From assembly GCF_041359055.1 (NCBI RefSeq), contig NZ_JBGJKZ010000004.1, forward strand, positions 124,001-188,000: a stretch of 64,000 nucleotides of DNA, given 5' to 3'. Positions 16,505 to 25,028 of this stretch are shown piece after piece. The stretch's first letter is position 1, and every line of letters begins with the position of its first letter. The notes below the pieces were generated by a model, which saw only the letters and a list, made by a program, of their open reading frames with translations, was not told the origin of the DNA and ran no database searches. The position numbers and the translations under genes were made by a program. This DNA is from Paenalcaligenes hominis_A. Lineage in GTDB: Bacteria > Pseudomonadota > Gammaproteobacteria > Burkholderiales > Burkholderiaceae_B.

Positions 16505-18243
16505 CTCTCCTCCTTTGCTTGCTCTGCTATGTGTTGAGCTGCTTGATACCCAAAGGCCATAGCCGGACCTAAGGTAATACCACCACTAGGATAGTGCCCC
16601 CTCATAATGCTATTCATGTCATTACCAACCGCATATAACCCGCGTATAGGTTGGCTTTGTTGATCTAAGACCTGAGCTTTCTCATTCGTCATCAAACCGG
16701 CAAAAGTACCCAAACTGCCAGGAACAACCTCTACCGCATAAAAAGGAGCTTGCAACAACGGTGCCAAATTTGGATGCGGCTTGTTTTTTGCATCCCCTGC
16801 TACGCGTTGATATAGGTTGTGCCCCTTATGAAACTCAGGGTCTTGTCCTGTGCTGGCAGACGCGTTATGGCTCTGTACCGTGCGCTCCAACGTTGCCGCA
16901 TCAATTCCGCACTGCTGAGCTAACTGCGCCCAATTCTTAGCTTGTTTTAAATAGCCTTTTTTGATCCAAGAACGCAAAGCAAAGGGCGCAGGTTTTACCG
17001 CCCCCAAACCATAACGTCGTATAAAGCGATGGTCACAAATCAACCAACAACGTACGGGCTCCCCTTGAGGGGTAGCAGCAATTAAATCATTGATGAAGCG
17101 ATGGTACGGATTGGCCTCGCTAGTAAACCGCTTGCCATTGGCACGCACCGCTAAAATACCTGGCTTGCCTCGCTCAACCAAATGTGGAAAGCGTCCTAAG
17201 CGTCCATCTTGACGCGGAATAAGTGAAACAGGCGACCATGCTCCTGCACTGCTCAAACTCGTATCCACCACGCCTCCCACCGACTCCCCTAAGCGCAAAC
17301 CATCACCCGTATTACTACGAGGAGCTGCTGAGTGATGAGGGCTATGGTGCAGCTTCACATGCGTAAATAACTGAGCCTGTCGTGCCGCATCATGGGGAAA
17401 CCCACCAGCAGCGAGTACCACCGCTTGCTTGGCTTTGACTTGGACTAAGCCTGTAGGTGTTTGCAACAGTGCTCCAGTCACTCTTTGCTCTGTCAGCTCT
17501 AGCTGAGTCACTGGAGCGGAGGTTATAAAACGCACTCCCACCTGCTGCGCAGCCGCTATTAAGCGTGCCGCCAGTGCATTACCATTGACCAATTGTGTAG
17601 ACCGTCCCGATGTACATAGATCGTATATATGTCGACTTAGACGTTTCATCACATACCAAGCTGACTTCAATGATGAGCGTGCCTCAAAAAAATGACGCAT
17701 ATCCATACCCGAGGCGATTCCCATACCAGCTACAGTGGTTTCAGGGATAGCTCTACGTAGCAAATGCAAACTGTCGCCTAGCTCACGCCCGTCAAACGGC
17801 GCTGCTGTCACCGAGCGCCACCCTTCGCGCGCCCCGTCTAACTCACCAAAAAAATCAGGCACAGCACTACCTGCATTAAATTGAACAGGTGTTTTTTGCT
17901 CAAAAAAATCAATCATTTGTGGGGCGATGCGCAAATAATTATCAAGCATCAAGTCTTGGTAATCACTACCTAAAACAGATTGCAAGTAGAGTTTGACCTG
18001 CTCTACGCTTTCCGCTTGACCTGCTCGTTGCGCATGAGGCGCATTAGGTATCCACAACCACCCGCCTGAAACCGCAGTCGTTCCACCTAGAACAGCTGCT
18101 TTTTCTGCCACAATCACGGATAAACCCAAATGCGCAGCCACTACTGCAGTGGCTAAGCCCCCTGCACCCGAGCCCGCCACCAACACATCACACTCAAGGC
18201 TATCCTCTAGCTTCTGTGTATTTAAAGAGGTCTCTTCAGCCAT
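16501..18243 (-). CDS. FAD-dependent dehydrogenase, ketosteroid-dehydrogenase-like (second of pair)
   Basis: A 580-residue homologue of its neighbour. The FAD motif GSGAGG lies near residue 25, SGGWLWIPN near 60, and the C-terminal YPSGGITLGP begins near Tyr551, again keeping the Tyr-x3-Gly pair. The two differ clearly in sequence, so they probably catalyse successive steps rather than duplicate each other. I start at the ATG at 18243, 2 nt after the stop of the isomerase gene; a GTG at 18252 would overlap that gene. Tandem desaturases of this type convert 4-oxocyclohexanecarboxylate to 4-hydroxybenzoate in cyclohexanecarboxylate degraders. Confidence 0.85.
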   Translation of the reverse strand: MAEETSLNTQKLEDSLECDVLVAGSGAGGLATAVVAAHLGLSVIVAEKAAVLGGTTAVSGGWLWIPNAPHAQRAGQAESVEQVKLYLQSVLGSDYQDLMLDNYLRIAPQMIDFFEQKTPVQFNAGSAVPDFFGELDGAREGWRSVTAAPFDGRELGDSLHLLRRAIPETTVAGMGIASGMDMRHFFEARSSLKSAWYVMKRLSRHIYDLCTSGRSTQLVNGNALAARLIAAAQQVGVRFITSAPVTQLELTEQRVTGALLQTPTGLVQVKAKQAVVLAAGGFPHDAARQAQLFTHVKLHHSPHHSAAPRSNTGDGLRLGESVGGVVDTSLSSAGAWSPVSLIPRQDGRLGRFPHLVERGKPGILAVRANGKRFTSEANPYHRFINDLIAATPQGEPVRCWLICDHRFIRRYGLGAVKPAPFALRSWIKKGYLKQAKNWAQLAQQCGIDAATLERTVQSHNASASTGQDPEFHKGHNLYQRVAGDAKNKPHPNLAPLLQAPFYAVEVVPGSLGTFAGLMTNEKAQVLDQQSQPIRGLYAVGNDMNSIMRGHYPSGGITLGPAMAFGYQAAQHIAEQAKEER

Positions 18244-18245
18244 CG

Positions 18246-19058
18246 TTAGCACTCACGCAGTAACTCAATCGTTCTCTCTAACATATATGTGGCACGCTTT
18301 TGCGCGCTCATAGTCTGTAGCAAACGGGTATTTGGCACCTCAATCCCTATAGGTTTTGAGGAAGGGATAAATTGCATTAAACGCTTTAAATCAAGCTGCC
18401 CTTCTCCAGGAACCAAACGCGCATTACGTGCAACGTAGATCAACCCTTCATCAGAGGGATCATATAAAGCAGGTGCATCACATAGCTGCACATAATTAAT
18501 GAAATTTAGGGGCAGCTCACGTAGCGCCTCAAAGCTGGACTCCGTCCGGAAAAAATGCAAAGAATCAATCAAAATCCCAGCGTTACTGACTCCAGAGCCT
18601 TCCACAACTCGACGAGCAGCCGTGAGATTTTTAACCCCTGTCCAAGGCATAAACTCTAAATCACAAGTCAATTGAAAAGACTGAGCTAGTTCTGCAAAAC
18701 GGGTGAAGTTTTCTGTTAAGCGAGCCTCATTCGTATCGTCACCAGCAATTAGAATGTGTTTTGCCCCTAATTGCTGTGCTCGCTCTAGGAAGGGCAAATA
18801 GCTTTGCACCTCTACCTGCTCGCCTAGACGTACAATCTCCACATCAGCGACTGTTATGCCCGTATCTCTTAACGCTGCCTGAACTTCTGTTAAGAGTGCT
18901 GTATCCGTCAACAATGGATAAGGCGCTTCAGTAGCAGGTGCAGCAGGCAATAAACGTAAGCCAATCGCATCGTACCCAGCATGGGCTGCGATTTGTATCG
19001 CTTCAACCGGCCCTACATCAGCCACGGTCAAAAAAGAAAGAGAAAAAGTTCTTTTCAT
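18246..19058 (-). CDS. Sugar-phosphate isomerase/epimerase-like TIM-barrel protein
   Basis: A 270-residue member of the xylose-isomerase-like TIM-barrel (AP endonuclease 2) superfamily. Metal-binding residues are plausible in DLEFMP (Glu near 139), DSLHFFR (Asp/His near 170), QLCDAP and the late GIEVPN Glu. This superfamily includes 3-dehydroshikimate dehydratases (AsbF/QsuB type) as well as sugar epimerases, and a dehydratase role would suit the adjacent AroE-like enzyme. It is separated by one codon or less from both neighbours. Superfamily firm; substrate unknown. Confidence 0.8.
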   Translation of the reverse strand: MKRTFSLSFLTVADVGPVEAIQIAAHAGYDAIGLRLLPAAPATEAPYPLLTDTALLTEVQAALRDTGITVADVEIVRLGEQVEVQSYLPFLERAQQLGAKHILIAGDDTNEARLTENFTRFAELAQSFQLTCDLEFMPWTGVKNLTAARRVVEGSGVSNAGILIDSLHFFRTESSFEALRELPLNFINYVQLCDAPALYDPSDEGLIYVARNARLVPGEGQLDLKRLMQFIPSSKPIGIEVPNTRLLQTMSAQKRATYMLERTIELLREC

Positions 19059-19859
19059 TTAGTTACCTTGCCCTTGTAATAAAAAGCGCACCATCAAATC
19101 ACGCACTTGGGTAAACATGTCCACACCATTTACTGTGGTGCAACCTAATTGCTGAGCCGCCTCTAATAATGGTGTAGTTACAGGGCTGGTAATCACATCC
19201 CCAACAACCATATTAGAACGCAAAGCCGACACATCAACTGGCGTAGGGTCTGTAGCTTTCATACCCACCGGTGTAGCATTAAGGACAATATCGAAGCCCG
19301 CCGGATCTGCTGTGCCTACCACGACCTGGCCTAGATTCAACTCTTGTAACCGATGGATAAGTTGATCTCGACGTTGCTCATTCACCTCATGAATAGCCAA
19401 CACCTCCACCCCGGCCTGCAAAACAGATAAGGCTATGGCTGAACCTGCTCCGCCCACACCCACCAGCAAAAGTCGTTTTCCTTTTAATTCTGTGCCTTTA
19501 CTTTGTAGAGCTTTCACATAGCCCTCTCCATCGCACATGTCACCGTACCAACCTTGCTCAGAACGCCTAATCACATTCACAGCACCTAAAAACTGAGCGC
19601 GCTCCGAAATATGATCGCAATCCGCAGCAACAGGAATTTTGTGAGGCACAGTAATAATGACTCCATTCACATTCTGTACAGCCTTACTGGTTTGCATAAA
19701 TGCACTTAGATCTGCGCTTTTGACATGGGCAGGTACACAAACAGCATTCAGTCCTTGATTCTGCAAAGACTCTGTCACACCTTGTGGTGATTTCACTTGG
19801 GCTATTGGATCACCAACAATGTAATACACAGCAGTCGAACCGCTTAGGGGATTACGCAT
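19059..19859 (-). CDS. Shikimate/quinate dehydrogenase-like protein (AroE family)
   Basis: A 266-residue NAD(P)-dependent dehydrogenase of the AroE family. Catalytic Lys74 (VPHK), Asp110 (CDGEG) and the dinucleotide loop GVGGAGSA (134-141) are intact. The substrate-binding signature differs from biosynthetic AroE: the usual HSxSP reads QVKSP, so the first Ser is Val22, and the following HN pair is lost. This suggests a quinate-like or related cyclic hydroxy acid rather than shikimate. The start at 19859 has AGGAG 7 nt upstream. It is the first gene of the operon and is divergent from an IclR regulator, which supports a catabolic rather than biosynthetic job. Confidence 0.8.
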   Translation of the reverse strand: MRNPLSGSTAVYYIVGDPIAQVKSPQGVTESLQNQGLNAVCVPAHVKSADLSAFMQTSKAVQNVNGVIITVPHKIPVAADCDHISERAQFLGAVNVIRRSEQGWYGDMCDGEGYVKALQSKGTELKGKRLLLVGVGGAGSAIALSVLQAGVEVLAIHEVNEQRRDQLIHRLQELNLGQVVVGTADPAGFDIVLNATPVGMKATDPTPVDVSALRSNMVVGDVITSPVTTPLLEAAQQLGCTTVNGVDMFTQVRDLMVRFLLQGQGN

Positions 19860-19960
19860 ACTTATCTCCTGACGCAAAAGTCATACCCTAGATTTTTTGT
19901 AATGATTGATGCTTAGGCTAGCTAGCTTTGCCTTAACTCACTAGACAGCCATAATCGCTA

Positions 19961-19979
19961 TTGTCCGAAAAGCGGACAA
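19961..19979. promoter_or_regulatory. Candidate IclR operator
   Basis: TTGTCCG-AAAAG-CGGACAA is a perfect 7-bp dyad in the gap between the AroE-like operon and the divergent IclR gene. A partial second copy (ATCCGATTTAAGGA) lies 5 nt further at about 19983-19996. Position and symmetry fit the binding site of the adjacent regulator. Confidence 0.55.
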
Positions 19980-20064
19980 ACTATCCGATTTAAGGACGAT
20001 ATGGAAAAAAATGGTATGCTTTGACTTATTTCTGTTCCTTACTCTTCTCTTTAAGTGAATTGCT

Positions 20065-20850
20065 ATGCGTCGTGATCCCAGCCCTACACCAAAAGAAGAA
20101 CTGATCACTGGCTTAGCCAGAGGTATGCTGGTTTTAGAATGTTTTGTGGATAAACAAAAACTTAGCGTCACTCAAGTCGCCAGCCTAGCAACCATTTCAC
20201 GTACCGCTGCACGACGCCACTTAAAAACTCTGGAAAGCATTGGTTATCTAGAGTCGGATGGGTATTTTTTTTGGTTAACACACCGAATACTGCGTTTGTC
20301 AGGTGCCTATCTAAGCTCATCACCATTAAGTAAAATTGCCTCCCCCTTACTCAATGGGCTCACGGAAAGAACGCGCGGCAACTACTCGATTGGCGTATTA
20401 GATGAGCATGAAATAGTTACTATCGCCTGCAGCTACTACCCCAGCCCCAGCAAACGACGAGTCTTACCTTCTGGTATTCGTAATGGCAATCGCTTGCCTG
20501 CACATACCGCCTCTAACGGTAAAATGCTCTTAGCCTCTTTAGATGAAACGGCGTTAGAACACTGGTTACAACGTCACCCGCTCACCCGCGTCACCCCACA
20601 AACCATTACGCATCTTGATTCGTTTAAAAAACACTTGGACGACATCAGACAACAAGACTGGTGCACGGCCTCTCAAGAGCATGAAATTAGTTTTATCGCC
20701 TTCGCTATCCCTATTCGTAATGCCCAAGGCACCGTCATAGCCGCCATGAACGTGGTGGACTACGTGAGCGATCTAACCATAGAGCAACTCAAACAACACC
20801 ACCACGTGCCCATGCTAGAGACGGCTCGAGAAATACGTAGTTTTCTATAA
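20065..20850 (+). CDS. IclR-family regulator, PcaR/PobR-like
   Basis: A 261-residue transcription factor. The winged helix-turn-helix (about 15-75) begins GLARGMLVLECF and has the recognition-helix stretch ATISRTAARRHLKTL; the effector domain (about 90-261) follows. The N-terminal wording and RLPAHTASNGKMLLA resemble PcaR and PobR, which respond to beta-ketoadipate and 4-hydroxybenzoate. It is divergent from the flavoprotein operon across a gap with a perfect dyad, so it most likely controls that operon. The resemblance to aromatic-pathway regulators supports an aromatic product. Confidence 0.85.
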   Translation: MRRDPSPTPKEELITGLARGMLVLECFVDKQKLSVTQVASLATISRTAARRHLKTLESIGYLESDGYFFWLTHRILRLSGAYLSSSPLSKIASPLLNGLTERTRGNYSIGVLDEHEIVTIACSYYPSPSKRRVLPSGIRNGNRLPAHTASNGKMLLASLDETALEHWLQRHPLTRVTPQTITHLDSFKKHLDDIRQQDWCTASQEHEISFIAFAIPIRNAQGTVIAAMNVVDYVSDLTIEQLKQHHHVPMLETAREIRSFL

Positions 20851-20945
20851 CTCGTTTTAATTTCTACCTAGCTCTACCCTGTTTCAAGAACCCCGCAATA
20901 CGCTTTTGAGCTCATCTTAGGGCTTTTACCAATTCTCTACATCTG

Positions 20946-20975
20946 GAATATCATTTCAAATGAAACATTATATTC
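20946..20975. promoter_or_regulatory. Nested inverted repeat upstream of the TTT receptor gene
   Basis: An outer pair GAATAT (20946-20951) / ATATTC (20970-20975) encloses TTTCA-AA-TGAAA (20954-20965). The inner TCAAATGAAA recurs at 24956-24965, between the second IclR gene and the dehydrogenase gene, so both may bind that regulator. Confidence 0.4.
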
Positions 20976-21006
20976 AAATATGTATTGAATCTACACAGGA
21001 GCTTAT

Positions 21007-22023
21007 ATGCGAACATTCAAACGATGCCTATTGGTAGGGGCATTGGCGATTAGCAGCACGTTTTCTGGTCTTAGTCTAGCTGCCGACAACTACCCCAGCC
21101 GGGATATTAATGCCATTATCCAGTGGGGCGCAGGCGGTCTCACCGACATCGTGACTCGACGCGTCGCCCCTCTGGTAGAGGAAGAACTTGGCCGTAAAAT
21201 TATTGCTACCAACCGCACCGGCGGCTCAGGCGTAGTGGGAGCCAATTTTGTATTACAACAGCCTGCCAATGGTTATACCCTTTTAGTTGCCTCTGAAAGT
21301 CAATCCTTATTCCGCTTGAATGGTCTAGCGGCTTTTGATTTTAATGAGTTCACTCCCATTAATATCTTGATGACCTCAGATTCCGTGGTTCTAGTAGCCA
21401 ACAACAAAGTTCCTGCTGATAATTTTGCAGAGCTCGCAAAGTACGTGGCAGAAAACCCAAGAAAAATTAAACAATACAGTCCAGGTTTAGGAACCACCGG
21501 CTTTTCTGCTAACGCTATGCTAGCCACTCAAACCTCTTTTGAAACAACCATGGTGCCTTTTGATGGCGACGGCCCTGCATTAGCAGCTATCCAAGGTGGT
21601 CATATCGATATTGGGATGATGGCTTTAAATAGTGCCAGCGATCACATCAAAGCTGGACGAGTCAAAGCGCTAGGGGTAATTAACACCCAGCCAGCCGGTG
21701 ACATTCCTTCTTTGGTCACAGACATGCCAGGGCTGGAAAAATACTTACCCTGGGGTTCTTGGATTGGAGTTTTTGTACGCAAAGACACACCCGAACCCAT
21801 TAAAGAGAAATTGATTGAAGCCTTCCATAACGCCGCAGCCACCCCTGAATACGGTGCGTTCATTACGCAAAATGGAGGACGTCTACTCAACCTATCCGGT
21901 CAAGCAGCCCAAGACTTTATGGACAACTGGCAATCCACCACTGCATGGCTCTACGAAGAGGTCGGCGCATCTAAAGTAAGCCCTGACTCCTTAGGAATTC
22001 CTAAGCCTGCTTATTTACAGTAA
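21007..22023 (+). CDS. TTT transporter solute receptor (Bug family), system A
   Basis: Periplasmic binding protein of 338 residues with a signal peptide (about 1-26, ending LSLA before ADNYP). It has the Bug fold: YPSRDINAIIQWGAGGLTD near the N terminus and NRTGGSGVVGANFV near residue 70, the two loops that hold a carboxylate. It delivers a ligand to the TctA/TctB permease encoded next. AGGAG precedes the ATG. Its place between two IclR genes and the flavoprotein operon suggests it takes up the substrate of that pathway. Confidence 0.9.
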   Translation: MRTFKRCLLVGALAISSTFSGLSLAADNYPSRDINAIIQWGAGGLTDIVTRRVAPLVEEELGRKIIATNRTGGSGVVGANFVLQQPANGYTLLVASESQSLFRLNGLAAFDFNEFTPINILMTSDSVVLVANNKVPADNFAELAKYVAENPRKIKQYSPGLGTTGFSANAMLATQTSFETTMVPFDGDGPALAAIQGGHIDIGMMALNSASDHIKAGRVKALGVINTQPAGDIPSLVTDMPGLEKYLPWGSWIGVFVRKDTPEPIKEKLIEAFHNAAATPEYGAFITQNGGRLLNLSGQAAQDFMDNWQSTTAWLYEEVGASKVSPDSLGIPKPAYLQ

Positions 22024-22034
22024 TTCAATTCATT

Positions 22035-22064
22035 AGCTACGCCACCTCTTGGGCTGGCGTAGCT
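22035..22064 (+). other. Intercistronic stem-loop between receptor and permease genes, system A
   Basis: AGCTACGCCA pairs perfectly with TGGCGTAGCT (10 bp, 10-nt loop), directly after the receptor stop codon and without a T-tract. It probably protects the receptor message or attenuates the permease genes. The second TTT operon has one at the same place. Confidence 0.65.
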
Positions 22065-22080
22065 CAATACAGTACTCACT

Positions 22081-22572
22081 ATGAAAACCACACCAATCCG
22101 GTCTGTCGGCGAGATTGCTTTTTCCGTTTTTTTACTGGTTTTTAGCCTAGCAATGACTTGGGCAGCCAGTTTAGTAGATGATGAGCTGACACTTTCCTCA
22201 GCAGGGTCTCTTCCTCTTGTGGCTGCAAGTCTAATGTCTATTTGCAGTCTAATTAATTTATTACGAGCTCTTCGTGCACCGGCCGATTTCAACGGTTCTG
22301 CCTTTATAGAATTCCGAAAAAAAGTACTTCCTAATACCAGTATTATTATCGTAGGCCTGATTTTGGCCTTTATTTTCACTCTGGAATACTTAGGGTTTAA
22401 TTTAGCCTCCTATCTTTTTCTCGTACTCTCATCCTTTATGCTTGGCGTAAAAAACAGAGTAGTACTTTTTATTATCCCTGCCCTATTTCTAGGCTGTATT
22501 CACTTTATATTCCAAGTCATTTTTTCCGTTATTTTGCCGCAAGGTAGTCTTTGGTCTGGAGTTTTCTCATGA
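22081..22572 (+). CDS. TTT transporter small membrane subunit TctB, system A
   Basis: A 163-residue inner-membrane protein with four hydrophobic segments (about 10-30, 42-60, 85-105, 115-150), the layout of TctB. It forms the permease with TctA. It overlaps tctA by 4 nt (ATGA). Sequence conservation in this family is low, so the call rests on size, topology and position between receptor and TctA genes. Confidence 0.8.
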   Translation: MKTTPIRSVGEIAFSVFLLVFSLAMTWAASLVDDELTLSSAGSLPLVAASLMSICSLINLLRALRAPADFNGSAFIEFRKKVLPNTSIIIVGLILAFIFTLEYLGFNLASYLFLVLSSFMLGVKNRVVLFIIPALFLGCIHFIFQVIFSVILPQGSLWSGVFS

Positions 22573-24059
22573 GTGAAGCCTTACACTACTTTTTTATGGC
22601 TTGGACTGACCCCGGTCTAATAGGATTAGCAGCCGCCGGAACCTTTGTAGGTATTTACATCGGTGCTTTACCGGGTCTATCGGTCACCATGGCCGTTTCT
22701 ATTCTGATCTCATTTACGTTTAGATGGCATGTAAACGAAGCCCTAGTTCTCATTGCAGGCATTTATCTCGGCGGAGTGTATGGCGGCTCACGTGCCTCTA
22801 TTTTACTTAATATTCCAGGCGGCCCTGCTCAAATCGCTACCTCATTAGACGGCTATCCCATCGCTCAACGCGGTGAGGCGGGTGTCTTAATGGGTTTAAC
22901 CACTCTGGTTTCAGTCATTGGCGGCTTTATAAGTATTGCAGTCCTTGCTCTAGCCGCTCCTTCTATTGCTGAATATGCTTTAGCTTTCGGGCCTCGTGAA
23001 TACTTACTGCTCGCTGTTTGGGGTTTGCTTTTGGTAGGTAGCCTATCTGGTGAGTCACTCTCTAAGGGAATTTTTGCCGGAGCCTTGGGCATTCTCATCA
23101 GTACAGTCGGTTTGGACCCTCTCACTTCACAACCTCGTCTTACTTTTGGCTCTATGAGCCTTTCAGCAGGTCTGTCCTATGTCGCCGCCATGATCGGCTT
23201 CTTTGGTATTGCAGAAATTCTGACTCAGCTACATACCTTAAATGCGCCCTTGGTGAAACAAAAAATTGGACGTGTTTTCCCTCCAGCTAAAATGATTCGC
23301 AAACATCTACCTTTAACAGTACGTAGCTCGTTTATTGGTGTTGGGGTAGGAGCTCTACCAGGCGCAGGCGGGGATATTGCGGCCTTAATGGCTTATGACA
23401 ATGCTAAACGCTCAGTCAAAAACCCCGAGGTTCCTTTTGGTAAAGGCGCTTACGAAGGAGTGGTAGCTCCAGAAACAGCCAATAACTCAGCTGTACCTGC
23501 TGCCTACATTCCTATGCTGACTTTGGGTATTCCTGGCGATGCCGTAACCGCTATTATTATCGGGGCTTTGTACATACACGGTTTGAATCCAGGCCCTATG
23601 TTGATGATTCAAACGCCTCACTTATTTTGGTTCACTGTAGGTAGCTTAACCTTAGCCAATTTCTTCCTCTTGATTTTTGGCATGACTGGAATTCGTACCT
23701 TTACTAAAATAGTGGAAATACCAAAAAATATTTTACTTCCTATTATTTTAATAATTTCAGTTGTAGGCGCTTATTCTATTAATAATAATCCAAGCGATGT
23801 TTATTGGATGCTTGGTTTCGGACTCTTAGGCTATTTCTTAAAAATATACCGCTTTGAAGTTGGACCGGTTGTTTTAGGAATGGTTTTAGGGCCTATGATT
23901 GATAGAACCTATAGACAATCCATGATTTCAGTAGATAACAACCCTATTGATTTTATATTGAGCTTCTTTCAGTCCTATATATCTTTAGGAATATTGTTTG
24001 CTTTAGCTTTAACTTTACTAATGCAAACTCAATGGTGGGCTAAACTACGATCTAAATAA
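22569..24059 (+). CDS. TTT transporter large permease subunit TctA, system A
   Basis: A 496-residue integral membrane protein with about twelve helices. The two TctA signature loops are visible: GIYIGALPGLSVTMA near residue 35 and GVGVGALPGAGGDIAALMAYD near 260, plus GVVAPETANNSAVPAA. It moves carboxylates across the inner membrane by ion coupling. The ATG at 22569 sits in the tctB stop; an upstream TTG was rejected. A strong terminator follows. Confidence 0.9.
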   Translation: MSEALHYFFMAWTDPGLIGLAAAGTFVGIYIGALPGLSVTMAVSILISFTFRWHVNEALVLIAGIYLGGVYGGSRASILLNIPGGPAQIATSLDGYPIAQRGEAGVLMGLTTLVSVIGGFISIAVLALAAPSIAEYALAFGPREYLLLAVWGLLLVGSLSGESLSKGIFAGALGILISTVGLDPLTSQPRLTFGSMSLSAGLSYVAAMIGFFGIAEILTQLHTLNAPLVKQKIGRVFPPAKMIRKHLPLTVRSSFIGVGVGALPGAGGDIAALMAYDNAKRSVKNPEVPFGKGAYEGVVAPETANNSAVPAAYIPMLTLGIPGDAVTAIIIGALYIHGLNPGPMLMIQTPHLFWFTVGSLTLANFFLLIFGMTGIRTFTKIVEIPKNILLPIILIISVVGAYSINNNPSDVYWMLGFGLLGYFLKIYRFEVGPVVLGMVLGPMIDRTYRQSMISVDNNPIDFILSFFQSYISLGILFALALTLLMQTQWWAKLRSK

Positions 24060-24064
24060 ATCAT

Positions 24065-24098
24065 AAAAAAAGGGTTGATTTAATATCAACCCTTTTTT
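24065..24098. terminator. Bidirectional terminator between tctA and IclR gene
   Basis: GGGTTGAT (24072-24079) and ATCAACCC (24085-24092) form an 8-bp stem flanked by A7 and T6. It serves both convergent genes. Confidence 0.9.
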
Positions 24099-24099
24099 A

Positions 24100-24861
24100 T
24101 TAATTCTTGCGAACTTGACTTAAAGTAAATACTGCCTGTTTTAAATCAGGCAAAACGTTACGCATTGCCTCCTCATTAAAACGTACTGATGGGCCAGATA
24201 CCGTTAATACACCCATCGGTTTTCCACCATTTTTGTCCGCAATAACCATAGCCACACTGGATGTACCCTCTACATAGGTATCTACCATCCAAGCATAGCC
24301 TTGTTCTTTGGTTTTCTCTATTTCCCCTAACAAAGCATCAATAGTCACAGGAGCATTCGGCCCCATACGTTTTGCTTTTTCAAAACCTTGGTGAATAGTT
24401 AACTCCAGCGCTTGCTCTTTGCTATGGGCTGCCAACCAAGCCATTCCTGTTGCAGTAGCTGGAAAATACACCTCAATGCCAGCATCAGGATCATAACGTA
24501 GACCTGTCTTCGCTCCTTGCGCTTTGGCTATCCAGATTAATTGATTCTCTTCAAATATAGCCAAACGTACTAGTTCAGCTGATTTTTCTGCCAATTCATC
24601 AAGAATAGGCTGAGATATATCATTAATTCCAGTAGCAGATAAATAACTTAAACCCAACGCTGCCAATTTAACGGTAAGAGCATAATGAGAGGTCGATTCA
24701 TTTTGCTTTACATAGCCCATTTCTCTTAAATCATTTAATACCCGATGAGTGGCGCTACGCGGAATATTTAACCTATCGCTTATATCAGATAAAGAGAGCC
24801 CTTCTACGTGTGCTGCGAGTAACTCTAATATAGATAAAGCCCTATCACGAATTGCAGTCAT
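24100..24861 (-). CDS. IclR-family transcriptional regulator
   Basis: A 253-residue regulator: winged helix-turn-helix at about 5-65 (LSDISDRLNIPRSATHRVLNDL), effector domain about 80-253 with the FPATATGMAWLA loop. It is divergent from the Gfo/Idh/MocA dehydrogenase gene and convergent with the TTT operon. The 10-mer TCAAATGAAA occurs upstream of both, which makes both likely targets. Ligand unknown. Confidence 0.85.
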   Translation of the reverse strand: MTAIRDRALSILELLAAHVEGLSLSDISDRLNIPRSATHRVLNDLREMGYVKQNESTSHYALTVKLAALGLSYLSATGINDISQPILDELAEKSAELVRLAIFEENQLIWIAKAQGAKTGLRYDPDAGIEVYFPATATGMAWLAAHSKEQALELTIHQGFEKAKRMGPNAPVTIDALLGEIEKTKEQGYAWMVDTYVEGTSSVAMVIADKNGGKPMGVLTVSGPSVRFNEEAMRNVLPDLKQAVFTLSQVRKN

Positions 24862-25028
24862 ATGGTTTTTTCCTTTTTTAAATTGTTCATTAAACCTCCC
24901 TCCTATTCTGGGTAAAACTAATCAATCAATGCTTTGTATTATATTACCCTCAATCTCAAATGAAATACAGTTCCAGTGTATAATTTATTCCAGAAAAACA
25001 TAAACAAAGATAATCAAAGGAGAACTTA

